The notes beneath the pieces were generated by a model. That model was not told where the DNA came from. It saw nothing but the letters and a program-made list of their open reading frames with translations, and ran no database searches. The translations under genes were made by a program, and so were the position numbers. A stretch of 44,159 nucleotides of DNA from Acidimicrobiaceae bacterium (GTDB lineage: Bacteria; Actinomycetota; Acidimicrobiia; Acidimicrobiales; Ilumatobacteraceae), in the NCBI GenBank assembly GCA_947446815.1, contig CANFGT010000008.1:1-44159 (forward strand). The letters are read 5' to 3'. This document shows, in pieces, positions 10,495-18,761 of this stretch (positions are counted from its first letter, which is position 1; each line of letters opens with the position of its first letter).

Positions 10495-11055
10495 ATGCCG
10501 ACGTCGAATCGGTTCACTTCGGTAGAAACTCAGACTGTCCACACATGGGCAATGTTTCGTTTGTTGCGCCGATTGGTAGCGGGGTCTCACGGCGAATCCT
10601 TTGAGCGTACTTTTGTGAGTACGCCCGGTGCTGTTGCCACGGTTGCTCTTACAGATATTGGCGAAATAGTGCTCGTGTCTCAATACAGAGCGAGCCTTGA
10701 TTCTTTCGTCTTGGAAATTCCAGCGGGAATGAGAGATATCGAGGGCGAGGACCCTTCGGTCACGGCTGTGCGTGAACTGCGTGAAGAAACCGGTTTTGAA
10801 GCGAATTCCATTGAGAAGTTGGGTGAGTGTCTATCGTCGCCCGGCGTCACAGATTCCAGTGTCATCGTGTTTCTGGCAACTGGTCTGTCTGCTGGGCAAT
10901 TCCAGCCTCACGGTCCAGAAGAAGAAGCCATGCAGACGGTGCTTGTTCCGTTTGCAGAGGCTCTCGAGATGATTGATGATGGTCGTCTTAAAGATGCGAA
11001 GTCTGCGTATGGCCTTCTTCTTACGGCTCGTCGTCACCCACATTTAGTGAGATAG
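10495..11055 (+). CDS. NUDIX hydrolase, ADP-ribose pyrophosphatase type
   Basis: A 186-residue NUDIX protein. The box is visible as GMRDIEGEDPS followed by AVRELREETGF, which satisfies the RExxEExG core; two extra residues lie between the Gly and the first Glu. The N-terminal strands with IVLVSQYRASLDSFVLEIPAG resemble ADP-ribose pyrophosphatases, and the positional counterpart Rv1700 has that activity. The substrate here is inferred. TAGGTT at 10481-10486 lies 8 bases before the ATG and could serve as a -10, but the short gap to pyrG makes read-through equally likely. Confidence 0.88.
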   Translation: MPTSNRFTSVETQTVHTWAMFRLLRRLVAGSHGESFERTFVSTPGAVATVALTDIGEIVLVSQYRASLDSFVLEIPAGMRDIEGEDPSVTAVRELREETGFEANSIEKLGECLSSPGVTDSSVIVFLATGLSAGQFQPHGPEEEAMQTVLVPFAEALEMIDDGRLKDAKSAYGLLLTARRHPHLVR

Positions 11056-11061
11056 TTGGTC

Positions 11062-11988
11062 GTGGCACAACCAGCACCTCTTTCTCGAGATGCGGAGTCA
11101 TTTCTCTTATGGATGACCGTCGAACGTGGGCGTTCATCAAACACCATCTCGTCGTATCGACGTGACTTACGTAAGTACGAAGAGTTTCTGAGCAAGCGTC
11201 GAGCAACTGCATTGTCAGCATCTGAAGATGATGTGGAGTCATTTGTCCGCGCACTGCAGGCAACAGGGGAGGCCGTGGCGAGCACGGCGCGGCGACTTGC
11301 TGCAGTTCGAATGTTGCACTCCTATTTGGTGGCTGAAGAGGTTCGCTCTGATAATCCATCTGCTCGTGTGGAAGGTGTGCGCGTACCTGCTGGAGTGCCA
11401 AAGCCCCTTTCTTTGCCTGAAGTTGAATCTTTGCTGTCGTCTGTTGTCGGCGAAGACTCCCTGGCATTGCGTGACCGCGCACTGTTGGAATTCCTATATG
11501 CCACTGGTGCACGTATTTCTGAAGCGTGCGATTTGAATCTTGATGATCTTGATTTGAATTCCCGTGTCGTGCGATTGTTTGGCAAGGGATCGAAAGAACG
11601 AGTGGTGCCCTTTGGCCGCACCGCAGATACGCACTTACGTGAGTATTTGGGTGTTGGTGGTCGCGAGATGTTGGCGCCGGAATATTGGGCACGTCAAGGC
11701 GATCGTGAGGCCGTATTTCTCACAAATAAGGGTCGCCGTCTGAATCGTCAGAAAGCTTGGAACATTGTGCGTGATGCTGGGGTGAACGCAGGAATTTCTC
11801 AAGAGTTGTCTCCTCATGTGCTGCGACATTCGTGTGCGACGCACATGCTGGAACATGGCGCAGATTTGCGTATCGTGCAAGAGATGTTGGGCCACGCCAC
11901 CATTTCAACCACGCAGATTTACACCAAGGTTTCACAAGATCGTCTGAGGAGTGTGTATCGCGAAGCGCATCCGAGAGCGAGGGGCTGA
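11062..11988 (+). CDS. xerD: Tyrosine recombinase XerD
   Basis: A 308-residue site-specific recombinase for chromosome dimer resolution. The N-terminal SAM-like core-binding domain starts at LLWMTVERGRSSNTISSY. The catalytic set is complete: Arg in ATGARISEACDL, Lys in GKGSKERVVPF, HVLRHSCATHML for the HxxR part, the second His in LGHATISTTQIYT, and Tyr as nucleophile in the same stretch. Start: the frame opens with TTG 11056 immediately after the NUDIX stop, but GTG 11062 gives the usual short N-terminus. XerD rather than XerC is chosen because Rv1701 holds the same position. It overlaps the next gene as TGATG. Confidence 0.92.
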   Translation: MAQPAPLSRDAESFLLWMTVERGRSSNTISSYRRDLRKYEEFLSKRRATALSASEDDVESFVRALQATGEAVASTARRLAAVRMLHSYLVAEEVRSDNPSARVEGVRVPAGVPKPLSLPEVESLLSSVVGEDSLALRDRALLEFLYATGARISEACDLNLDDLDLNSRVVRLFGKGSKERVVPFGRTADTHLREYLGVGGREMLAPEYWARQGDREAVFLTNKGRRLNRQKAWNIVRDAGVNAGISQELSPHVLRHSCATHMLEHGADLRIVQEMLGHATISTTQIYTKVSQDRLRSVYREAHPRARG

Positions 11989-12431
11989 TGAAGAATCTGT
12001 GGCATCTCATAAAGCGAGCGGTGACATCGTTTTCAAATGATCCATTGTCAGGTGCAGATGTTGCTCGAGTGGAGAGACTCTTGTTATTGGAGGAATTTGA
12101 AATCTGGTGGTCGATGCAGCCACGGGATCAGCGACATTCATTGCAAGTGCACGAACGTTTTATGCGCTTCTATCCGCCAGCAAAGCGCACGGAGCAAGCT
12201 GCAGCGTTGTTGCACGATGTAGGCAAGACGGTCTCAGGTCTTGGATGGTTCCTGCGCATTGTGGCAACCCTGGTGGGTCCACGTGGCGCTGTATTTGCGT
12301 TGTATCACGACCATGAGAACATTGCTGTTCAGATGCTGCAGGGGATTAGCGAGCAACGCACCTTGGAACTCATAGGCGGTGCAGTCGAAGACGCAGTGAT
12401 GGTCGCATTGCGCGACGCTGACGAGATTTAG
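11988..12431 (+). CDS. Small HD-domain phosphohydrolase-like protein
   Basis: A 147-residue protein with an HD signature: the first His probably in HSLQVHERF, then AALLHDVGKTVSGLGW (His-Asp pair ~75-76), and ALYHDHENIAVQ further on, where further metal ligands may lie. The family includes metal-dependent phosphohydrolases of nucleotides or cyclic nucleotides; the substrate cannot be read here. A hydrophobic stretch around LGWFLRIVATLVGPRGAVFAL may be a buried helix rather than a membrane segment. ATG 11988 shares one base with the xerD stop, so it is translated with xerD; the longer open frame upstream inside xerD is not used. Its stop overlaps the convergent trpS stop by four bases. Confidence 0.75.
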   Translation: MKNLWHLIKRAVTSFSNDPLSGADVARVERLLLLEEFEIWWSMQPRDQRHSLQVHERFMRFYPPAKRTEQAAALLHDVGKTVSGLGWFLRIVATLVGPRGAVFALYHDHENIAVQMLQGISEQRTLELIGGAVEDAVMVALRDADEI

Positions 12432-13417
12432 ATGCGGGGCATAAGGCCGATAGCGCGGTGTGCGCGATCAAGCGTTTGCGCCGCAACTTCACGTGCACGC
12501 TGATTTCCGATCTTTAAGAGGCGAGCGAGCTCGCCTTTGTCATTCATCAGTTCGTGGTATCGAGCGCGAATCGGATCAACCAGTGCAATGACCGCATCGC
12601 CGGTGTCCTTCTTGAGCGGACCATATTGGCTGTAAGTCTCTGCCAAAGTTTCTGCTGGCGTACCAGTTGCTGCGGAGAGAATATCGAGCAAGTTAGAAAC
12701 GCCAGGTTTGTTCGCGCGATCGTAGGCAACAACGCCGTCAGAATCAGTCACGGCACGCTTGAACTTCTTCTCGATCACAGAATTCTCGTCGAGTAAATAC
12801 ACGATCCCGTTTTCCGTCTCGGCAGACTTCGACATCTTCGATGTAGGGTCTTGCAAGTCCATCACCCGTGCACCCGCCTTTGGGTGTACCGCCTTTGGAA
12901 GAACAAAGGTTTCTCCGAAACGATGATTGAAACGAATAGCGATATCGCGCGTGATCTCGATGTGCTGACGCTGATCTTCTCCCACGGGAACTTCGTCGGC
13001 GTCATAGAGCAAGATGTCGGCAGCTTGTAGAGCGGGGTAGGTGAAAAGGCCGGCAGAGATGAAGTCACCCTCTCGCTTTGCAGATTTGTCCTTGAACTGT
13101 GTCATGCGGCTGAGTTCGCCAAAAGACACCGTGCACTCCATGATCCAAGCAAGCTCGGTGTGTTCATGGATATGGCTCTGAACAAACACCGTGGCTACTT
13201 CGGGGTCAAGGCCTACTGCAAAGAGCATGGCGGCCAATTCCACAGTGGATTGTCCCAAGATTCCTGGCTGTTCGGTGATGGTGAGTGCGTGAAGGTCCAC
13301 AATGCCGTGGAAAACGTCTCCGTCGTGCTGGCCGGACACCCAATTCACCAAAGCACCCAAATGGTTGCCGAGATGGACCGAACCGGTGGGCTGGATGCAA
13401 GAAAGGACGCGAGGCAC
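12428..13417 (-). CDS. trpS: Tryptophanyl-tRNA synthetase
   Basis: A 329-residue class I synthetase. The HIGH-type motif is HLGNHLG (~17-23) after CIQPTGSV, and the KMSKS motif is SKMSKSAETE (~196-205). The GEDQRQHIEITRDIA segment is typical of TrpRS. Length is normal for the bacterial enzyme. The start is GTG 13417, with TAGCGT ending exactly 6 bases upstream on the minus strand, predicting a leaderless message. It interrupts the plus-strand cluster between xerD and scpA, where M. tuberculosis has a soj/parA-like gene instead. Confidence 0.96.
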   Translation of the reverse strand: MPRVLSCIQPTGSVHLGNHLGALVNWVSGQHDGDVFHGIVDLHALTITEQPGILGQSTVELAAMLFAVGLDPEVATVFVQSHIHEHTELAWIMECTVSFGELSRMTQFKDKSAKREGDFISAGLFTYPALQAADILLYDADEVPVGEDQRQHIEITRDIAIRFNHRFGETFVLPKAVHPKAGARVMDLQDPTSKMSKSAETENGIVYLLDENSVIEKKFKRAVTDSDGVVAYDRANKPGVSNLLDILSAATGTPAETLAETYSQYGPLKKDTGDAVIALVDPIRARYHELMNDKGELARLLKIGNQRAREVAAQTLDRAHRAIGLMPRI

Positions 13418-13423
13418 GCTGAA

Positions 13424-13429
13424 ACGCTA
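13424..13429 (-). promoter_or_regulatory. -10 box TAGCGT for leaderless trpS
   Basis: Read on the minus strand, TAGCGT is followed by six bases and then the GTG start of trpS. There is no ribosome site. It lies back-to-back with the scpA -10 box about 55 bases away, giving a compact divergent promoter region. Confidence 0.6.
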
Positions 13430-13484
13430 CTGCCTATGGCCCAAGAGGACGTGGTTGGTTTATCGGTCTCAGAGGCCTGACAAG

Positions 13485-13490
13485 TACGAT
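13485..13490 (+). promoter_or_regulatory. -10 box TACGAT for leaderless scpA
   Basis: TACGAT ends 6 bases before GTG 13497, the same hexamer and spacing as at tlyA. There is no Shine-Dalgarno sequence between them. It would drive the scpA-scpB-rluB operon. Confidence 0.65.
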
Positions 13491-13496
13491 TGACCC

Positions 13497-14273
13497 GTGG
13501 CAATCGAAGTGGCAACCCCCGTCTATGAAGGCCCCTTCGACCTCCTTTTGCATCTCATAATGCGTGAAGAAGTCGATATCCACGAAATCAGTTTGTCCAC
13601 CATCGTTGACGCCTATTTGGCCGAGCTGGTGAAGATGACTGAATTGGACCTGGAAGTTGCTACTGAGTTCTTGTTGATTGCGGCGACATTGATTGAACTC
13701 AAGACCCGCCGATTGCTACCGGGTAAAGAAGTTGTTGATCTTGATGAAGAACTAGCACTTTGGGAAGAACGAGACTTGCTGCTCGCTCGTTTGCTGGAGG
13801 CCAAAACTTTCAAAGATGTTGCGAAGGTGTTGGCTCTGTTCGTCGACGATGCGGACCGTGTGTACGCGCGCGTCGTCGGAGTCGACGAACGTTTTGCGGA
13901 CGTATTGCCTGATCTTCTTGAAGGTATGACCATCGAAAAGCTGCAGATGGGTTTTGTGCGCGCGATTACGCCACGCCCACGCGATGAAGTGAATTTGTAC
14001 CATGTGTCGCCGATTCGTTTTACCGTTGCAGAAGCAGTGGAAGAGTTGATGGATGAGCTACCTCGTATGTCAAGCACATCCTTCCGCTCGCTGACAACTG
14101 GATTGGTCGAGCGTCTCGAAGTTGTGGTTCGTTTCCTTGCACTGTTGGAGTTGTACAAACAGGGATACATCGAGATCGCTCAAATTGATCGTTTCGGCGA
14201 CATTGTTGTGGAGTGGACCGGCATCGGACCTGGTGATTCAGGAACGCTTGAAATTGATTTGTACGAAGGCTAG
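13497..14273 (+). CDS. scpA: Condensin kleisin subunit ScpA
   Basis: A 258-residue kleisin that bridges SMC heads in chromosome segregation. The family opening VYEGPFDLLLHLIMREEVDI (~8-27) is clear, followed by IVDAYLAELVKMTELDLEVATEFLLIAATLIELKTRRLLP in pieces typical of ScpA. A winged-helix C-terminus lies at ~190-250. It is the first gene of a leaderless scpA-scpB-rluB unit; scpB starts 5 bases after its stop. No smc gene is in the window. Confidence 0.94.
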   Translation: MAIEVATPVYEGPFDLLLHLIMREEVDIHEISLSTIVDAYLAELVKMTELDLEVATEFLLIAATLIELKTRRLLPGKEVVDLDEELALWEERDLLLARLLEAKTFKDVAKVLALFVDDADRVYARVVGVDERFADVLPDLLEGMTIEKLQMGFVRAITPRPRDEVNLYHVSPIRFTVAEAVEELMDELPRMSSTSFRSLTTGLVERLEVVVRFLALLELYKQGYIEIAQIDRFGDIVVEWTGIGPGDSGTLEIDLYEG

Positions 14274-14278
14274 GAATT

Positions 14279-14950
14279 ATGGAAGCTGAAGTAACGACAG
14301 AGACTGTGCGAGCGGTTGAGGCGATTTTGATGGTGGCACACGAACCAGTGCCCACAGATCTCATTGCCCAGCTTGTTGAATTGCCCAGTGCAACGGTCGA
14401 AGAAGTCTGTGTGCGATTGGCTGAATCGTATGAATCAGCAGGGCACGGATTCCAGGTGGCAAAGGTTGCTGGTGGATGGCGTTTTCAGACTCACCCCGAT
14501 TTGGCTCCCTACGTTGAGCGTTTCATTCTTGACGGCCAGCGCGCACGCCTATCTGGTGCGGCTCTAGAAACTCTCGCCATCATTGCGTATAAGCAGCCAA
14601 TCTCTCGTTTGCAGATTGCTTCTATTCGCGGTGTCGATCCTGACGCTGTGATGCGTACGCTGCACGGCCGCGGTTACATCGCACCTGTCTCTCGCGATAA
14701 TGGCCCTGGGCAAGCTGTGATGTGGGGAACAACTCAGTTGTTCCTAGAAAAGCTCGGACTTGCTTCGTTGGCTGATATGCCACCGATTGCAACATTCGTT
14801 CCCGATGCCTCTCTTGTTGAGGCCTTAGAAAAGACACTGCGAATTGAAGCGTTAGAGGCAGATGTTGCTCCTTCATCGAGCGACTCTGCAGAAGCATCGT
14901 CTGTTCCTGAAGAAGTCGTGGATTCAGCAGAAACGTCTGAGGCGGAGTAG
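14279..14950 (+). CDS. scpB: Condensin subunit ScpB
   Basis: A 223-residue partner of ScpA with two winged-helix domains. The second carries the conserved ALETLAIIAYKQPISRLQI segment (~97-115) followed by the family RG.. region. The C-terminal ~35 residues are a Ser/Ala/Glu-rich acidic tail, likely disordered. The spacing to scpA (5 bases) and the immediate abutment with rluB (stop TAG next to ATG) show one operon. Confidence 0.93.
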   Translation: MEAEVTTETVRAVEAILMVAHEPVPTDLIAQLVELPSATVEEVCVRLAESYESAGHGFQVAKVAGGWRFQTHPDLAPYVERFILDGQRARLSGAALETLAIIAYKQPISRLQIASIRGVDPDAVMRTLHGRGYIAPVSRDNGPGQAVMWGTTQLFLEKLGLASLADMPPIATFVPDASLVEALEKTLRIEALEADVAPSSSDSAEASSVPEEVVDSAETSEAE

Positions 14951-15769
14951 ATGCCGCGCAACACCCCGCCGGGAGGCGCGGTTCCTGAACCACCTCTGTG
15001 GGAAACACTGATTCAGAATGCCAAAGATGCAGAAGCGGAAGGTGAGCGTCTACAAAAGGTGCTGGCCCGTGTGGGTTTCGGCTCGCGACGCATCTGTGAA
15101 GACTTAATTGCTGATCGTCGTGTCACCGTCAACGGCGAGATAGCAGTGCTTGGCCGTCGAGTTGACGTATCACGCGATGAAGTCTGTGTAGACGGACACC
15201 CAGTGGGCGTCGTGCCTGGGCTTGTGTACTACCTCATGAATAAGCCAGAAGGTGTTGTGACGACTTCTTCCGACACGCATGGTCGACCAACCGTGCTGGA
15301 AATGGTTCCCGAAGAGCCTCGAGTCTTTTCAGTGGGGCGTCTCGATATGGAAACAACTGGCTTGTTGATCCTTACGAACGACGGTCAGCTAACGCAACAT
15401 CTCACTCACCCCAGTCGAGGTGTGGAGAAGGAATACATGGCAGAGGTGGATTGCGGTCCACGAGGTGTCTCGAACGGCGCATTACGCGAACTGCGCGATG
15501 GTGTGGAGCTGGAAGATGGCTGGACTGCGCCTGCACAAGTGGGACAACCAGAGCCAGGCGTTTTGCGCATCATCATCCATGAGGGCCGCAATCGACAGGT
15601 ACGCCGCATGTGTGACGCCGTGGGATATCCCGTGATTCGTCTTGTTCGAACACGAATTGGTCCATTGAGGGACACGCGATTGGCTCCTGGTGAATGGCGC
15701 GAGCTCACACTTGACGAGGTGCGCGCGTTATCCGGAGCAGTCGAAGACATCGACATGGATACCATTTAG
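14951..15769 (+). CDS. rluB: 23S rRNA pseudouridine synthase, RluB/RsuA family
   Basis: A 272-residue large-subunit pseudouridine synthase. An S4 domain (ERLQKVLARVGFGSRRICED, ~32-51) precedes the catalytic domain with the conserved GRLDMETTGLLILTNDG (catalytic Asp in GRLD) and HEGRNRQVRRMCDAVGYPV near the C-terminus. RluB acts at the 23S helix 89 region in E. coli; the exact target here is inferred from family and synteny (Rv1711). The N-terminus carries a ~30-residue Pro-rich extension. The last bases hold the -10 box for tyrA. Confidence 0.92.
   Translation: MPRNTPPGGAVPEPPLWETLIQNAKDAEAEGERLQKVLARVGFGSRRICEDLIADRRVTVNGEIAVLGRRVDVSRDEVCVDGHPVGVVPGLVYYLMNKPEGVVTTSSDTHGRPTVLEMVPEEPRVFSVGRLDMETTGLLILTNDGQLTQHLTHPSRGVEKEYMAEVDCGPRGVSNGALRELRDGVELEDGWTAPAQVGQPEPGVLRIIIHEGRNRQVRRMCDAVGYPVIRLVRTRIGPLRDTRLAPGEWRELTLDEVRALSGAVEDIDMDTI
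15760..15765 (+). promoter_or_regulatory. -10 box TACCAT for leaderless tyrA, inside the end of rluB
   Basis: TACCAT lies in the last codons of rluB and is followed by six bases, which include the rluB stop, and then GTG 15772. It fits the leaderless pattern. Since the gene is only 2 bases from rluB, read-through expression is also possible. Confidence 0.5.
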
Positions 15770-15771
15770 TC

Positions 15772-16851
15772 GTGAACTCAACCACCTCGACGTCTGCTGG
15801 ACGAGCAAATGTGCTCGGGCTTGGTTTGATTGGTGGTTCGTTAGCTCTTGCTTTACAGCGTGCTGGATACGAAGTGGGTGGCGATGATGCCGACGCTTCG
15901 AAGATTTCCGTCGCCATTGATCGTGGGATCATTCAACACGTTGGTCTCTTTGAGGATGCAGAAGTTACTTTTGTGGCAACTCCCGTCAACACGGTGGCAG
16001 AGCAAGTATCTCGAGCGTTACAACAGACCAATGGTGTGGTCACAGATGTTGGTTCTGTAAAGGCGCATGTTGCATCGGTCGTCACGGACCCTCGCTTTGT
16101 TGCGGGCCATCCGATGGCTGGTTCAGAACTCGATGGCTTAGATGGTGCTGATGTGGCAATGTTTGAAGGTGCGGTATGGGTGTTGACCCCATCGCCAACT
16201 TCGTCAGACTCTTCTTTTTCTGTACTTGCAGGCCTCATTACAAAAATAGGCGCAGAGGTGGTGGCACTAGACCCGCAACATCACGATGACCTCGTTGCAA
16301 TCGTTAGCCACGTTCCGCATCTTGCAGCAGCAACCTTGATGCGTTTGGCTGATAATCGCTCGGAAGAGCATCTCGCACTGTTGCGATTAGCAGCTGGTGG
16401 ATTCCGCGATATGACCCGTATCGCTTCGGGTCGACCAGGCATTTGGTTAGACATTTGTGAACAGAATCGCGATGCCATAGTGCGCGGACTTGATTCTCTT
16501 ATCGGTGGACTTGCTGAAATGCGCGACATAGTTGCGGCTGGGGATCGGGACGCATTGTTCTCCTCTCTCGACCAAGCGCGTAGAGCACGAATGAATCTTC
16601 CTGTGGGCGCAGGTTCCGTCGAAGATCTAGTGGAAGTTCGTATCCCCATTCCCGATCGTCCAGGCGGCGCCGCAGATGTGTTCACTTTGTCGGGTGAGCT
16701 CGCAGTCAATATTTATGACTTCGAAGTTGTGCACTCCGCTGAGGGTGATCGTGGCGTCATGGTGACGGTGATTCGTGCTGAACATGCCGATATTTTCCGT
16801 GGTGGTCTTCTTGCTCGTGGCTTCCGACCTGCGGTACAGCCACTGACATGA
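15772..16851 (+). CDS. tyrA: Prephenate dehydrogenase with C-terminal ACT-like domain
   Basis: A 359-residue enzyme of tyrosine synthesis (prephenate to 4-hydroxyphenylpyruvate, NAD-linked). The Rossmann motif VLGLGLIGGSLALALQRAGY is at ~14-33, TDVGSVKAHVAS and GHPMAGSELDGLDGAD carry family residues, and the helical dimerisation domain includes a HDDLVAIVSHVPHLAAA segment. Residues ~285-355 (RIPIPDRPGGAADVFTLSGE onward) look like an ACT domain, suggesting feedback regulation by an amino acid. GTG 15772 is the first codon after the rluB stop region and has a -10 box at the leaderless distance. It overlaps aroA as ATGA. Confidence 0.93.
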   Translation: MNSTTSTSAGRANVLGLGLIGGSLALALQRAGYEVGGDDADASKISVAIDRGIIQHVGLFEDAEVTFVATPVNTVAEQVSRALQQTNGVVTDVGSVKAHVASVVTDPRFVAGHPMAGSELDGLDGADVAMFEGAVWVLTPSPTSSDSSFSVLAGLITKIGAEVVALDPQHHDDLVAIVSHVPHLAAATLMRLADNRSEEHLALLRLAAGGFRDMTRIASGRPGIWLDICEQNRDAIVRGLDSLIGGLAEMRDIVAAGDRDALFSSLDQARRARMNLPVGAGSVEDLVEVRIPIPDRPGGAADVFTLSGELAVNIYDFEVVHSAEGDRGVMVTVIRAEHADIFRGGLLARGFRPAVQPLT

Positions 16852-18128
16852 GTGCAGCAACATTCTCGACCCCAGGTGGGGCATTGAATGCAACCGTGAT
16901 TGTTCCCGGTTCAAAGAGTGTTGCTAATCGTGCACTCGTATGTGCGCTATTAGCTGAAGGGGTGTCACGAATTTCTGGGCTCCCGAACGGAGACGACACC
17001 GCAGTCATCCTTGATGTTCTGTCCCAGATGAAGCGACTGCGTCAAGAGGGTGATTGCTTCGTTATTTCTGGCTCCAGAGAAGTGAAGTTGCCTGGCATTG
17101 TTGATGCCCAACTTGCTGGCACGTCATCACGATTTTTGACTGCTGTTGCAGCCCTCGGTGAAGCAACGTGCATTGTTGACGGGGGAGAGTCGCTGCGCAC
17201 ACGCCCAATGGCCGACCTTCATGATGCACTCTCCGCTCTTGGGGCAGAACTGGTACCGCTTGGTGAGGTGGGTTACATCCCAGTCTCAGTCACTCGTGGA
17301 TCCATTCGTGGTGGTCGCATTTCAATTCGTGGCGATGTATCGAGTCAGTTCATTTCAGCATTGATGCTGATCGGACCCATGCTCGATGAAGGGCTCGTCA
17401 TTGATCTCTCTGGTGAGATTGTCTCGCGCTCATACATTGAGATGACCGCAAAAGTGATGTCCTCATTTGGTGCTGATGCACGATTTGTTGACTCGTCTAT
17501 AGCGATAGCTCCAGGCGGTTATCAGCCCGCGGATTACGTCGTGGAACCAGATTTTTCCTCTGCGGCTTTTCCTTTAGTTGCGGTTGCGCTACGAGAAGGG
17601 TCCGTTCGTGTGCCCCACCTTGCGTTGGCGTCCATGCAGGGTGATAGTCAAATTATGAACATCTTGCAGACAATGGGTTGCTATGTCACTACGGAGAACG
17701 ATGATGTTGTAGTCGTTCGAGGGACAGAGACTCTGCACGGAATCGACATCGATATGTCTGATTGCTCTGATCTTGTACCAGCTGTTGCTGTGGCGATGCT
17801 CTTTGCCAATTCGGTGAGCCGTATTTCTGGAGTGGGTTTCATCCGTCGTAAAGAGAGCGATCGTCTGGGCGATCTTGCAGCAGAACTTCACAAAGTTGGT
17901 GCGTCGATTGATGTGCAAGAAGATGGCCTTCTTGTTCATCCGATTCAGGAGATTCGATCCGCCTTGTTGAACACTCATCATGATCACAGACTTGCGATGG
18001 CCTTTTCACTTCTGGCTTTGTCGGTTGAAGGTCTAGAAGTGCAAGACCCAGGGGTGGTCTCCAAGAGCTGGCCGAACTACTTCAACGATATGAAGGCAAT
18101 CCTCGGGGCGCCTTTGGCATCCCACTAG
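16848..18128 (+). CDS. aroA: 3-phosphoshikimate 1-carboxyvinyltransferase (EPSP synthase)
   Basis: A 426-residue enzyme of the shikimate pathway joining shikimate 3-phosphate and PEP. Motifs: VPGSKSVANRALVCALLAEG (~20-39), LAGTSSRFLTAVAALG around the phosphate site, RRKESDRLGDLAAEL, and HDHRLAMAFSLLAL near the end. The glycine of AGTSSR is retained. It is translationally coupled to tyrA through ATGA at 16848-16851. Its TAG stop forms the first three bases of the -10 box of the next gene. Confidence 0.95.
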   Translation: MSAATFSTPGGALNATVIVPGSKSVANRALVCALLAEGVSRISGLPNGDDTAVILDVLSQMKRLRQEGDCFVISGSREVKLPGIVDAQLAGTSSRFLTAVAALGEATCIVDGGESLRTRPMADLHDALSALGAELVPLGEVGYIPVSVTRGSIRGGRISIRGDVSSQFISALMLIGPMLDEGLVIDLSGEIVSRSYIEMTAKVMSSFGADARFVDSSIAIAPGGYQPADYVVEPDFSSAAFPLVAVALREGSVRVPHLALASMQGDSQIMNILQTMGCYVTTENDDVVVVRGTETLHGIDIDMSDCSDLVPAVAVAMLFANSVSRISGVGFIRRKESDRLGDLAAELHKVGASIDVQEDGLLVHPIQEIRSALLNTHHDHRLAMAFSLLALSVEGLEVQDPGVVSKSWPNYFNDMKAILGAPLASH

Positions 18129-18131
18129 CCT
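18126..18131 (+). promoter_or_regulatory. -10 box TAGCCT for leaderless HAD-IB gene, overlapping aroA stop
   Basis: TAGCCT ends 6 bases before ATG 18138, and its first three bases are the aroA stop codon. There is no ribosome site in the 9-base gap. It probably gives the envelope cassette its own start point within the aroA read-through transcript. Confidence 0.6.
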
Positions 18132-18137
18132 CGGCTC

Positions 18138-18761
18138 ATGGAAGTAACTGTCGCTGCATTCGACGTTGATCACACTTTGACAGTTCGTGACTGTGTTGTG
18201 CCGTTCATGCGACAATCGTCTGGAACTTCGCCATTGTTGCTGGCAGCGTTGCGTCGCCCTATCGAAGTTGCCCGCATGCTGTTGCGGAGAGATCGTGATG
18301 CACTCAAGGCATATTTCGTCAGAGCCGCATTTGCGGGCCGGTCGGTAGACGAGGTTGATGAAGCGGGTGCAATATTTGCAGCATCCGTTGCGGACAAATG
18401 GATGCGACACGACGTGGCGCAGCGCCTTCGATGGCACCAAGAGGAGGGGCACATTGTCCTGCTGGTGTCCGCATCCCTGAATCCATATCTGGAGGTCTTG
18501 GGTGATTTGCTGGAAGTGGATGCAGTGTTGTGTACTCAGCTTGCAACTGACGGCGTTGTGTGCACCGGTGCATTAGAAGGCGCAAATTGTCGAGGCGCCG
18601 AAAAAGTGCGTCGTATTGAGGAGTGGTGCAAAACCGCAAATGTTCCGATGAATTCTGTTCGTTACGCGTACGGAGATTCCTCGGGAGATCATGAGATGCT
18701 GTTGGCCGTCGAGAATGGTGTTCAAGTGAAGTCCATTGAATTAACGCGAGTGCCCGCATGA
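18138..18761 (+). CDS. HAD-IB phosphatase, candidate DPPR phosphatase
   Basis: A 207-residue SerB-like HAD-IB hydrolase. Motif I FDVDHTLTVRDC (~8-19) gives the DxDxT nucleophile, LVSASLNPYLEVLGDLL is motif II, and YGDSSGDHEMLLAVENGV is motif IV. It is followed with overlap (ATGATGA) by the UbiA-type DPPR synthase and then dprE1 and dprE2. UbiA-family prenyltransferases in many bacteria carry an N-terminal HAD domain of this kind. The inference is that this enzyme removes the 5-phosphate from decaprenylphosphoryl-5-phosphoribose, a step assigned to PAP2-type Rv3807c in mycobacteria. The alternative is a general phosphoserine-like phosphatase. Confidence 0.85.
   Translation: MEVTVAAFDVDHTLTVRDCVVPFMRQSSGTSPLLLAALRRPIEVARMLLRRDRDALKAYFVRAAFAGRSVDEVDEAGAIFAASVADKWMRHDVAQRLRWHQEEGHIVLLVSASLNPYLEVLGDLLEVDAVLCTQLATDGVVCTGALEGANCRGAEKVRRIEEWCKTANVPMNSVRYAYGDSSGDHEMLLAVENGVQVKSIELTRVPA

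Noticed and set aside
11832..11987. 52-codon upstream extension of the HD protein inside xerD
   Set aside because: It reads the xerD active-site region in another frame; ATG 11988 overlaps the xerD stop in the usual coupled way.
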